Shown one piece after another: positions 1 to 7,510 of a stretch of 64,000 nt of DNA. This stretch comes from Hamadaea tsunoensis DSM 44101 (GTDB lineage: Bacteria; Actinomycetota; Actinomycetes; Mycobacteriales; Micromonosporaceae), in NCBI RefSeq assembly GCF_000428945.1, contig NZ_AUAX01000002.1, positions 496,001 through 560,000 of the forward strand, given 5' to 3'. Numbering within the stretch: the first letter of the stretch is position 1; every line of letters begins with the position of its first letter. The translations under genes were made by a program, and so were the position numbers. The notes beneath the pieces are model-generated. The model did not search any database, had not been told where the DNA came from, and worked only from the letters and a program-made list of their open reading frames with translations.

Positions 1-94
1 GCATCGAGTCGTTGTCCGTGGCCTTGCCGGCCGCTTCCTTGACCTTGCCCTTGGCCTCTTCAGCCATGTTGCGGAGCTTGTCGGTGTTCGACAT
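1..94 (-). CDS. CsbD-like stress protein (partial, N-terminus only)
   Basis: The minus strand begins MSNTDKLRNMAEEAKGKVKE and continues into AAGKATDN before the window edge. This is the start of the CsbD family: small, charged, helical cytoplasmic proteins induced by general stress, with unknown biochemical role. A GGAGG ribosome site lies about 6 bases before the ATG (92-94). Only about 31 residues are visible; the family is normally 60-70 residues, so roughly half the gene lies outside. The call rests on the lysine/alanine-rich AEEAKGKVKEAAGK core, which is the family signature. Confidence 0.85.
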   Translation of the reverse strand, partial: MSNTDKLRNMAEEAKGKVKEAAGKATDNDSM

Positions 95-212
95 GCAGCG
101 CCTCCTCTGCTCCGGCCCGCGGAAACCCGCTTGCCTGGTCAAGGTGTACCCACCCGCTGACCGTCTAACCCGCGAAGTGGCAGTCAGCACCCTCCGAGGC
201 AGGAGCGGGCGC

Positions 213-901
213 ATGGAACCGGACGAACGGCACCTCCACAGCTCATCTTTCCGCGTGGCGGCGACCGCGTACGCCGAGCGTCGCCCGGATTACGCGCAGA
301 CGGCGATCCGATAGGCGCTCGCCCTTACCTCTTGATCGTCCCTGCTTGGGGACTTACCCGGACATCTCCATCGATCTCCTGGACGAGATCGCGCCACCGG
401 TCGAGCGACACCAGCGAACCGCCATCATCGGCTGGTTGCGGGACCGGCAGGCTGACACGGGCCTCCTTTGTCGATACGCACGATCGCGCTCGATCGCTCA
501 CCGGCGCACCACCGCCAGCATCCCGACGCTGCCAGCCGACATCATCGGGCTACTCGCCGGGGGTGACGACTTCGCAGTGAGGTTGCCGCTCCCCGAACAG
601 CACCCCGACGACGTTCCGCCGGCACTGCTCATCGAGATGATCCGGACCTGGGATGGCTACTCCGGTTCCGTCATGGCCCGCAACCCGCGGCTGCCCGCCG
701 AAACGATTCGACGAGCTCAGCCGGTCCGACGACGTCCGGCACCGGTGGCGGGCGTTGCGCTCCGGCCGGCTCACGCCCGAGCAACGTCGGCGGCTGGCCA
801 ACGACCCCGACGAGCAGCTCGCACGCTACGTCAATCGGCCGATACCCGACCCGCATCGGCTGGCTGAGTTGATTACCTACCCGCCACGGCGACGATCATG
901 A
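213..901 (+). pseudogene. Frameshifted helical-repeat (variant leucine-rich-like) protein remnant
   Basis: An ATG at 213 sits 7 bases after AGGAG (201-205) and starts MEPDERHLHSSSFRVAATAY, but this frame stops at 314. Coding-like sequence continues in the next frame from about 320 to 700 (DISIDLLDEIAPPVER, then LIEMIRTWDGYSGSVMARNPRLP) and in the third frame from about 695 to 901 (RFDELSRSDDVRHRWRALRS, then LTPEQRRRLANDPDEQLARY). The NPRLP and LANDPDEQLARYV pieces resemble the short alpha-helical repeats of actinobacterial variant leucine-rich-repeat-like proteins. At least two frameshifts are needed to read it as one gene, so it is probably dead or a sequencing artefact. Function unknown. 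Confidence 0.5.
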
Positions 902-1024
902 GGATCATCTCCGTGGCGGTGCCCTCCCCCATTGCGTACAAACGCACTCGACCCGCGTCCCGCCCGACACATCCGCAATCGGGCATCCGGTGTCCCCTCG
1001 CGGCGGCGGCCTGAGAGAACCCGG

Positions 1025-2455
1025 CTACGCGACGTCGGGCCGGGTCATCAGCGGCGACCGTAGGTGCCGCTCCAGGATCGGCCCGGTCAGCGGCATCGTC
1101 GCCCAGGTCGCCGTGGCCTTTCCGACGCCCGGGTCGATCTCCAGCCGGACCCGGTGCGGAGTGGTGATGTTGTAGAGGTCGGCGACGAACAGGCCGTCCC
1201 GCCACGCTCCCATCGCGACAACCGGACGACCGAGCGGTGAGCTCTCCCGCCACGTGCCGTGGCCGGCGGCCACCTTGATGGAGTCGCCGAGCCGCAGCAG
1301 CCAGCCGTCCTCCACCGGTTCGACGGCTACCGTGCTTCCTTCCGCCAAGGCAGATTCCGGAGTGGAGGCGTCGATCGTGGCCACAGCGGACCGGGATGGA
1401 TCGGCCGTGCCGTGGATCTTCGGCAGGGACAGGTTCCGCAGCCGTTCGGCGAGGAGTTCGTCGTCCTCGCTGGTCGCTGGGTCGTCCATGCCCGGCAGCA
1501 GGCAGTCCCACAGCGCGCCGGGCGTCTCGGTCTCGGGCGATTCCGCGCCGGTGAGGACGACGACCAGATCGTGTTCCGGGATGACGAGGCACTGCTGGCC
1601 GAACGCGCCGGCGCCACGGTAGCCGTGGCGGGTCATCCAGAACTGGTATCCGTATCCGCAGAGGATGTCCGGGTTCGCCGACCAGCCGTCCACCTGCGCG
1701 GTGTCGACGTGCCGGCGGGTCGCGACCTCCACCCACTCGCGCGGGATGAGCTGCCGGTCGCCGTGGACGCCGCCGCGTAGCAGCAGTTCGCCGAAGGCCG
1801 CGACGGCCTCGGTCGTCAGGTGCAGTCCGTGGAATCCGAAGGCGGCGCCGGTCGCCACCCGGTCCCACTCGGCATGATCGACGCCCAGTGGCCGGAAGAG
1901 CCGTTCGTCGAGATATCCGGGCAGGTCGCGACCGGTGACCCGCTCGACCATCCGGGCCAGCACGTAGGTGGTCGCGTTGTCGTAGGTGTGCCGGGTCCCC
2001 TCCGGCTCGGTGAAGGGTACGCGCAGGAAGCCCTTGACCAGGTCGTGCGGTTCGAGCTGCCAGGCCTCGGTGAGGCTGTCGTCGGCGTGGCCGACCGTCA
2101 TGGACAGCAGATGGTGCACGGTGATGCGGCGCGCCTGCTCCGGAACCTGCGGCGGGACGTGGTCGGGGAGGATGTCGACCACCCGGTCGGTCAGCGACAG
2201 GCGCCCGTCGGCGATCGCGAGTCCTACGGCGATCGAGGTGAACGACTTGGTCAGCGAGTACAGCAGGTGCGGGCGCTCCGCGGTGTAGGGTGCCCACCAA
2301 CCTTCGGCGACGACGTGACCGTGGCGTACCACCATGATCGAATGAAGCTCGACGGACCGCTCCTCCAGCCGGTCCAGGAGGGCGCCGATGGCACGGGACG
2401 AGACCCCTGCGGCAGCCGGTGTCGAGCGCGGCAGCAGGGCAGGCTGTGCAGACAT
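1025..2455 (-). CDS. Serine hydrolase, beta-lactamase/class C-like family
   Basis: 476 residues. The serine beta-lactamase/DD-peptidase fold is shown by the nucleophile motif S67-L-T-K70 (context LLYSLTKSFTSIAVG), the second catalytic motif Y158-D-N160, and a downstream RGAGAFGQQCLVIPEHDLVV segment typical of the third-motif strand. These enzymes include esterases, D-aminopeptidases and penicillin-binding-like hydrolases; substrate cannot be read from sequence. No signal peptide is evident, so it is probably cytoplasmic. The last ~110 residues form an extra beta-rich domain, as in many actinobacterial members. It stands alone. A true beta-lactamase is unlikely because there is no export signal. 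Confidence 0.88.
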   Translation of the reverse strand: MSAQPALLPRSTPAAAGVSSRAIGALLDRLEERSVELHSIMVVRHGHVVAEGWWAPYTAERPHLLYSLTKSFTSIAVGLAIADGRLSLTDRVVDILPDHVPPQVPEQARRITVHHLLSMTVGHADDSLTEAWQLEPHDLVKGFLRVPFTEPEGTRHTYDNATTYVLARMVERVTGRDLPGYLDERLFRPLGVDHAEWDRVATGAAFGFHGLHLTTEAVAAFGELLLRGGVHGDRQLIPREWVEVATRRHVDTAQVDGWSANPDILCGYGYQFWMTRHGYRGAGAFGQQCLVIPEHDLVVVLTGAESPETETPGALWDCLLPGMDDPATSEDDELLAERLRNLSLPKIHGTADPSRSAVATIDASTPESALAEGSTVAVEPVEDGWLLRLGDSIKVAAGHGTWRESSPLGRPVVAMGAWRDGLFVADLYNITTPHRVRLEIDPGVGKATATWATMPLTGPILERHLRSPLMTRPDVA

Positions 2456-2620
2456 CCTGGCACCCTAAACGCCGGGCGGCCCGCCGCGCGACGCGTTTCG
2501 CCCGTGGCCGGGTGCGCTTTGCGGCGGGCGGTGGTGGGCGGCCCCTTCGCGACGTCGCTGCCGGCATGGCGTTTCGGCTGGCTGCCGGTGGTGATGCCGC
2601 GAAGAGGCCTACCCGGTGCG

Positions 2621-3106
2621 TCAGTCGCCGGTGATCTCGAAGGACCAGACCTGGTTGGCCAGGCCGACGCAGTCCCAGACCTGCACCTTGGTCCCGTTCT
2701 GGCCGATCGTGCCGGTGTCCGCGTCCAGGCACCGGCCGCTGCCTGCGTTGTAGTAAGTGCTGCCGGTCGCCGATCCGGACCACTTCTGGTGGGCCGACGT
2801 GGTGCAGGTGGCGAGGAAGACGACGCTGCCGTTGAGGCCTGCGCCGTCGTCCAGGCACTGGTGGGTGGCGGGGAGGCGGATGTTGCCGGCGAGGCCGTTC
2901 CAGCTCTGCGTGGCCGCAGCCGAGCAGGTACGCAACGTGATCGCGGCCGGGTTGGCGGCGTCGAGGCAGCGCGGACTGCCGGCGTTGTAGACGTGCCCGT
3001 GCGGCACCGGTTGCGGAAGTGCGGCCGCCGGGGTCGCGGTACCGGCGACGACCAGCCCGATCACCATGATCAGCCGGGCGGCCAGGGACATCGCGTGTCT
3101 GCCCAT
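2621..3106 (-). CDS. Secreted ricin-type beta-trefoil lectin
   Basis: 161 residues. A Sec signal peptide (residues 1-29, hydrophobic run LAARLIMVIGLVVAGTATPA ending AAA) is followed by one ricin B-type beta-trefoil with three repeats marked by cysteine-containing CLDA/CLDD/CLDA motifs (RCLDAANP, QCLDDGAG, RCLDADTG) and QxW-type ends (QSWN, QKWS, QVWS). The family binds galactose or xylan-type sugars and is usually appended to glycoside hydrolases; here it is freestanding. AAGGAGGA lies just upstream of the ATG. It is divergent from the regulator at 3247. Confidence 0.92.
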   Translation of the reverse strand: MGRHAMSLAARLIMVIGLVVAGTATPAAALPQPVPHGHVYNAGSPRCLDAANPAAITLRTCSAAATQSWNGLAGNIRLPATHQCLDDGAGLNGSVVFLATCTTSAHQKWSGSATGSTYYNAGSGRCLDADTGTIGQNGTKVQVWDCVGLANQVWSFEITGD

Positions 3107-3246
3107 CGTGAACGTCCTCCTTCGCGTGCGATAAAGATCGAAAGGCGTACATGCATGCTCGGTCGTGGTCCGCCGGTCGGATAGGGGTTTCGGGCATTTC
3201 CGAAAGCCTCGCCGCGACAGGTCTCGGCGGCGGGCATCATGCAGGG

Positions 3247-4233
3247 ATGTGGCGGCTGCACTTCACGTCCGACGATCTGGCCCGCACCCGCGTCGCGCCC
3301 ACCCTCGGACCGCTCGCGGAGACCTTGTTCGGCCTGATGACGGCCCGCTCCCGGTGGCCGGTGCCCGCGTACCTGCTCGGTTGGCGAGACCGGGCGCGGG
3401 CCCGCTTCAACCCGGCGTTCAAGCCGCTGACCGACCTGGCCGCCCCCGGCTCGATCGGGCTGGACCTGTGGAGCCTGACCGGCGAGGCCGCCACGATCGA
3501 ACAGGGCCTGGAGGCCTTGCGCGCGCTGCGCCCCGGCACCGTACGCGCGGAACTGGCCCGCACGCCCGCGTTCGCTCCGGCCACCCGGCGTGCCTGGCGT
3601 CTCGGTGACGCCGACGCAGCCGCCCGCGAGGAAGTCGCCGTCGCGGCGAGGGCAGCGTACGAGGCTCTGCTGGAACCGGTGTGGGAGCAGGTGTCCGGCC
3701 GGCTGGACGCGGAACGGACGGCTCGGGCGCACGATCATCGCCACGGTGGTACGCAGCGGATGCTGGCCGGTCTGCCCGGCGTCGCCCGGTGGTCCGCGCC
3801 GGTGCTGTACGTCGACGCCGTCATGGACGCCGACGTCCATCTCGGCGGCCGGGGCGTCACCCTGGTTCCGTCGATGTTCGTCGGCGACATGCCGCTACTG
3901 CTGTCCGATGTGGATCCCGACGGGCCGTTCCGGCTGATCTATCCGGCCCATCGCGACAGCCTGCCGCTGGCCACCGCGGTGCTGCCGGAGGCCGCTCCGC
4001 ACGGCGTGACGCAGCTCATCGGCCACACCCGCGCCCGCGTTCTGCTGGCCATCGCCACCGCGCCGTGCACCACGACCGAGCTGGCCGGGCGTACGCGAAC
4101 ATCGCTGGCGACGGCGAGCCAGCACGCGTCGGTCCTGCGCCAGGCGGGACTCATCACGACGCGGCGCGACGGGCTGGCCGTGAGGCATGTCGTCACACCG
4201 CTCGGCCAGGCGTTGCTGAACCACTCGGCCTGA
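3247..4233 (+). CDS. ArsR-like winged-helix transcriptional regulator
   Basis: 328 residues from the ATG at 3247 (MWRLHFTSDDLARTRV); an in-frame ATG at 3151 would add 32 residues of poor quality. The C-terminal ~80 residues form a winged helix: ARVLLAIATAPCTTTELAGR, then TSLATASQHASVLRQAGLI, then TTRRDGLAVRHVVTPLGQALL, the ArsR-type recognition and wing pattern. The long N-terminal part (about 250 residues) is the effector-side domain common in Streptomyces DUF5937-type ArsR regulators. Divergent from the lectin gene, which it may control. No DNA-binding cysteine cluster for metals is seen. Confidence 0.85.
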   Translation: MWRLHFTSDDLARTRVAPTLGPLAETLFGLMTARSRWPVPAYLLGWRDRARARFNPAFKPLTDLAAPGSIGLDLWSLTGEAATIEQGLEALRALRPGTVRAELARTPAFAPATRRAWRLGDADAAAREEVAVAARAAYEALLEPVWEQVSGRLDAERTARAHDHRHGGTQRMLAGLPGVARWSAPVLYVDAVMDADVHLGGRGVTLVPSMFVGDMPLLLSDVDPDGPFRLIYPAHRDSLPLATAVLPEAAPHGVTQLIGHTRARVLLAIATAPCTTTELAGRTRTSLATASQHASVLRQAGLITTRRDGLAVRHVVTPLGQALLNHSA

Positions 4234-4307
4234 GGAGGAACCGTCGGATCGCCGGGGAACAACGATGTGCCGAACCCATGGGCGACGATTCGGCCCCGGT
4301 ACAGGAG

Positions 4308-5075
4308 TCAGGGTCGGCCGGTGAACGGCGCCAGCGCGGCGGTCAGGACCGCCCGAGCCGACGCCAGACTGGGTCCGTACCAGGTCAGGTGACGGCCGGA
4401 CACGAGAGCGCAGGGAACGCCGGGGAAGGCCTCCGGTCCGTCGTCGTCGGTGAACGCGTAGGGCTCGTCCGGCAGCACCATCAGCTCCGGAGAAGCGGCG
4501 TTGATGTCCACAAGGGACGGTCGCGGGTATCGGTCGGTGCCGTCGAAGACGTTGTCCACGCCCAGCCGCCGCAGCAGATCGCCGGCGAACGTACCACCGC
4601 CGAGCACCACCCACGGCTTGCGCCACACCGGGATCGCCGCGCGTACCCGAGGGCCGACGTGGGGCGGTCGCCAGGCGTCGCGCGCCGCCGCCAGCCAGGT
4701 GGGCGTACCCAGGCCCAGCGCCGTGGTCAGGCGCTGCAACGACGCCAGCGCCTGGTCGAGGTCCTGCGGATAGGTGACCCACACGGGTACGCCGAGAGCC
4801 CGCAGCGCCTCGACGTCCTCCTCCCGGTTCTCCTCGACGTTGGCGAGTACCAGATCGGGGTCGAGGGCTATGATCCGGTCTACCGACGGATACTTGGTCC
4901 CGCCGACCCGGCGTACGCCCAATCCGGCCGGATGCGTGCAGTAGTCGGTGGCACCGGCCAGCATCCCGGGGGCGCTGACGGCGACCGCCTCGGTGAGCGA
5001 GGGCACGAGCGACACCACCCGGCGGGGCGGCCGAGGGACCGGGACGGGACGGCCGAGATCGTCGGTCGGATCCAT
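4308..5075 (-). CDS. Helical-backbone metal receptor / BtuF-like protein without signal peptide
   Basis: 255 residues. Sequence starts RRVVSLVPSLTEAVAVSAPG and contains GATDYCTHPAGL, VGGTKYPSVDRIIALDPDLV and LGGGTFAGDLLRRLG, the pattern of TroA/BtuF-fold cobalamin- or siderophore-binding proteins. Known members are periplasmic or lipoprotein receptors for ABC importers, but this one lacks any signal peptide and has no transporter genes beside it. Such orphan soluble forms are common in actinobacteria and their ligand is unknown. Convergent with the ArsR-like gene and divergent from the DHFR-like gene at 5124. Confidence 0.82.
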   Translation of the reverse strand: MDPTDDLGRPVPVPRPPRRVVSLVPSLTEAVAVSAPGMLAGATDYCTHPAGLGVRRVGGTKYPSVDRIIALDPDLVLANVEENREEDVEALRALGVPVWVTYPQDLDQALASLQRLTTALGLGTPTWLAAARDAWRPPHVGPRVRAAIPVWRKPWVVLGGGTFAGDLLRRLGVDNVFDGTDRYPRPSLVDINAASPELMVLPDEPYAFTDDDGPEAFPGVPCALVSGRHLTWYGPSLASARAVLTAALAPFTGRP

Positions 5076-5123
5076 ACGGCCAGCCTAAGGCGCCCGGCCG
5101 AGCCGGACATGAGGAGGCTCGCG

Positions 5124-5711
5124 TTGCGAACACTTGCCATCACGCAGAACATGACCGTCGACGGTTCGATCGAGATGCTGGGCGACTGGTTCGAACCCCA
5201 GAGCCAGGCGGGCGTGGACAACTCCGACCTCATGGAGCACCTGCACCGCCAGGACAGTCAAGCCGACGCCCTGCTGGTGGGCCGGCAGACGTTCGAGGAC
5301 CTCCGCGGCTACTGGCCCCTGCAGACGGACGACGCGACCGGTATCGCCGCGTATCTCAACAGCGTGCGCAAGTACGTGGTCTCCGCGACGATGACGGCGC
5401 CCGAATGGCAGAACTCCACCGTCCTGTCCGGCGACGCCGTCGAACAGGTGCGGTCGCTCAAGGAGCAGCCGGGCAAGGACATCGTGGTCACCGGCAGCAT
5501 CACGCTGTGCCACACCCTCATCGAGGCCGGCCTGGTCGACGAGTACCGCTTGTTCGTCTACCCGATCGTCCAGGGCCGCGGCCGGCGTCTGTTCCCGGAC
5601 GGCTTCGAGCTCCCGGCCCTGAGCCTGCTCGAGGCGAAGACCTTCCGCAGCGGAGTCACCCACTGGCGCTACGCACCCGCGTCGCGCCTTCCCCGGACCG
5701 CGACGGCCTGA
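5124..5711 (+). CDS. Dihydrofolate-reductase-like (RibD C-terminal family) protein
   Basis: About 195 residues. TTG at 5124 is preferred as start because AGGAGG (5112-5117) lies 6 bases upstream; an in-frame ATG at 5109 is buried by that site. The protein opens RTLAITQNMTVDGSIEM, the beginning of the YwjB/YyaP/RibD-C group, and has DALLVGRQTFEDLRGYW, IVVTGSITLCHTLIEAGLVD and DEYRLFVYPIVQGRGRRLFP, the conserved NADPH-binding and substrate-side blocks. Family enzymes are reductases related to DHFR and RibD; the substrate of this subgroup is not known. Confidence 0.9.
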   Translation: MRTLAITQNMTVDGSIEMLGDWFEPQSQAGVDNSDLMEHLHRQDSQADALLVGRQTFEDLRGYWPLQTDDATGIAAYLNSVRKYVVSATMTAPEWQNSTVLSGDAVEQVRSLKEQPGKDIVVTGSITLCHTLIEAGLVDEYRLFVYPIVQGRGRRLFPDGFELPALSLLEAKTFRSGVTHWRYAPASRLPRTATA

Positions 5712-5832
5712 CTTGACCTGACTCGACCCCAGGCTGGAGGATGACCGGTGGGGAAGGCCGCCTCGTTTGTCCACGCCTTGCGCGTGTGACCCAGATGTCC
5801 TTGAGGACTCGCCGAGCGGCCTTCCTCCTCTG

Positions 5833-5868
5833 TCTCCCGCGGCATCGGACGTATCTCCCGCGGCATCG
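5833..5868. repeat. Short direct repeat, 2 x 15 bp, 21-bp period
   Basis: TCTCCCGCGGCATCG occurs at 5833-5847 and again at 5854-5868. It sits in the roughly 270-base gap upstream of the dehydroquinate-synthase-like gene. A two-helical-turn period fits a pair of same-face protein sites, but no regulator can be assigned. The rest of this gap (5712-5984) shows no gene. Confidence 0.45.
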
Positions 5869-5984
5869 ACGGCCCTGTCCCGGTGGCGATCACCGCACTT
5901 AGGGGGTTGTCGGGGTATGCGCGGCCCTCACCGGCGCATACCTTCACAGACGACCGCTCGCATGATCGCAGAGGGGGCACCCCC

Positions 5985-7007
5985 ATGGACACCGCCGTCG
6001 TTCCGGTCCCGCTCGGCGACCGCTCCTACGCCGTCGAGATCGGCCCCGGCGTACGCGCGCGCCTGCCGGAGGTCGTCGCGGAGATCGGCGTACGCAAGGT
6101 GGCCGTCGTGACGTCACGACCGGTCGAGGAGGTGCCCGACCCGGGGGTGCCGTACACGGTCGTGACGGTCCCGGACGGCGAGGAACACAAGACGGTCGCC
6201 ACCGTCGAGCGGATCTGCCTCGCGTTCGCCGAGTTCGGCCTGACTCGGCTCGACGGCGTGGTGTCGGTCGGCGGCGGCACGATCACCGACATGGTCGGGC
6301 TCGCGGCCGCGCTGTTCCACCGCGGCCTGCCCGTCGTCCACCTGCCGACCACTCTGCTCGCCCAGGTCGACGCCTCCGTGGGCGGCAAGACCGCCGTCAA
6401 CCTCAGCTGCGGCAAGAACCTCGTCGGCGTCTACTGGCAGCCGCAATCGGTGCTGTGCGACACCGACTATCTGCGTACGCTGCCGGACCGCGAATGGACC
6501 AACGGCTACGGCGAGATCGCGCGCTGCCACTTCATCGGCGCCGGCGACCTGCGCGGCCTGCCACTGGAGGAGCAGATCGCGGCGAGCGTCCGCCTCAAGG
6601 CGTCGATCGTCACCGCCGACGAGCGCGACGACGGCCTGCGCCACCTGCTCAACTACGGGCACACCCTCGGCCACGCGCTGGAGCACGCCTCCGATTTCCG
6701 CGTACGCCACGGCGAAGCGGTCGCGATCGGCACGGTGTTCGCGGGTCGCCTGGCCCGGGCGTTGGGCCGGATCGACGACGCGCGGGCCGACGAGCACCGT
6801 GAAGTGGTCGCGCACTACGGGCTGCCGCTCGAACTGCCCTCCGATGTGGACACCGAGCGGCTGATCGCCTTGATGCGCTTGGACAAGAAGGCGATGTCCG
6901 GTCTGACCTTCGTGCTCGACGGCCCGTCCGGAGCGGAGCTGGTGACCGGGGTGCGCGAGGACGTCGTCGCGACAGTGCTCGACGCGATGCCCCGCTCGGG
7001 ACGGTAG
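5985..7007 (+). CDS. 3-dehydroquinate synthase family enzyme (sugar-phosphate cyclase fold)
   Basis: 340 residues from ATG 5985, 9 bases after GAGGGGG. Conserved blocks: NAD site GGGTITDMVGLAAALF, substrate block PTTLLAQVDASVGGKTAVN, GKNLVGVYWQPQ, and the metal-binding NYGHTLGHALEH. These put it in the AroB/EEVS/DOI-synthase superfamily, closest to AroB, since VGGKTAVN is retained rather than the EEVS or DOIS variants. AroB converts DAHP to 3-dehydroquinate in the shikimate pathway. Two oddities: no aroC/aroK/aroQ neighbours, and the block normally reading AExxK is here GEIAR, so the usual lysine is arginine. It may be a second AroB or a specialised cyclase. Confidence 0.82.
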   Translation: MDTAVVPVPLGDRSYAVEIGPGVRARLPEVVAEIGVRKVAVVTSRPVEEVPDPGVPYTVVTVPDGEEHKTVATVERICLAFAEFGLTRLDGVVSVGGGTITDMVGLAAALFHRGLPVVHLPTTLLAQVDASVGGKTAVNLSCGKNLVGVYWQPQSVLCDTDYLRTLPDREWTNGYGEIARCHFIGAGDLRGLPLEEQIAASVRLKASIVTADERDDGLRHLLNYGHTLGHALEHASDFRVRHGEAVAIGTVFAGRLARALGRIDDARADEHREVVAHYGLPLELPSDVDTERLIALMRLDKKAMSGLTFVLDGPSGAELVTGVREDVVATVLDAMPRSGR

Positions 7008-7015
7008 ACGATCGG

Positions 7016-7411
7016 TCAGTGCGGCGTTCCGACGCTGTCCGCCTCGATCGTAAGCAGTACGCGTACCTGGTCGCGGCCGCCGAACCACGGGTACGGCCGG
7101 CCGAGATAGCGCTCGGAGAGCCGGTCGATGTGTTCGGCCGCGCCGTCGGTCGTCATGCCGACGACCCGGCCGCGGATCCGGAAGTACCGCGCCGGCTGGG
7201 ACGGGTCGGACACGGTGACGGCGACGCGCGGGTCGCGCCGGATGTTGCGTACCTTCTGGTGGGTCTGCACGGTATTGATCAGCAGGTGCTTGCCGTCGGT
7301 GTCCGCCCAGGTCTGGGTCAGCTGAGGGGAGCCGTCCGGCATCACCGTGGCCAGGTAGCAGGTGCTGGTCGCGTACAGGAGGGCCAGCAGTTCCTCGGGA
7401 AGCTCGATCAC
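7016..7411 (-). CDS. PPOX-class F420/FMN-dependent oxidoreductase
   Basis: 131 residues, GTG start at 7411. The split-barrel pyridoxamine-oxidase-like fold is indicated by YLATVMPDGSPQLTQTWADT, KVRNIRRDPRVAVTVSDPSQ and YFRIRGRVVGMTTDGAAEHI. Actinobacterial members of this length bind F420 or FMN and reduce small substrates or act in quinone detoxification. The C-terminal RYLGRPYPWFGGRDQVRVLL is the standard ending. It ends 8 bases from the stop of the convergent dehydroquinate-synthase-like gene. Confidence 0.9.
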   Translation of the reverse strand: MIELPEELLALLYATSTCYLATVMPDGSPQLTQTWADTDGKHLLINTVQTHQKVRNIRRDPRVAVTVSDPSQPARYFRIRGRVVGMTTDGAAEHIDRLSERYLGRPYPWFGGRDQVRVLLTIEADSVGTPH

Positions 7412-7462
7412 CGCATCAGCTTGCCGATCATGGTGACAGTACGCAAGCGATGGCTGGGTGTT

Positions 7463-7507
7463 CCGGATGCGGGCGGGCTCGGACCGGCGGAGCCTGCCCG
7501 CATCCGG
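7463..7507 (-). terminator. Long hairpin terminator after the sigma/propeller gene
   Basis: CCGGATGCGGGC-G-GGCTC pairs with GAGCC-T-GCCCGCATCCGG around a 9-base loop: about 18 base pairs with one G-T wobble. It starts 4 bases past the stop of the minus-strand gene at 7511. Confidence 0.75.
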
Positions 7508-7510
7508 CGG

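Noticed and set aside
1025-2455. Annotating the serine hydrolase as an antibiotic-resistance beta-lactamase
   Set aside because: No signal peptide and no class-specific features; the fold alone covers many esterases and peptidases.
873-3197. A very long minus-strand open frame antisense or out of frame to the serine hydrolase and lectin
   Set aside because: Arg/Pro/Gly-rich shadow of GC-rich genes; the other frames carry clear families with motifs and signal peptides.
5883-5984. Longer N-terminus for the dehydroquinate-synthase-like enzyme from the upstream ATG
   Set aside because: The extra 34 residues are low quality and the ATG at 5985 has a good ribosome site and the normal family start.
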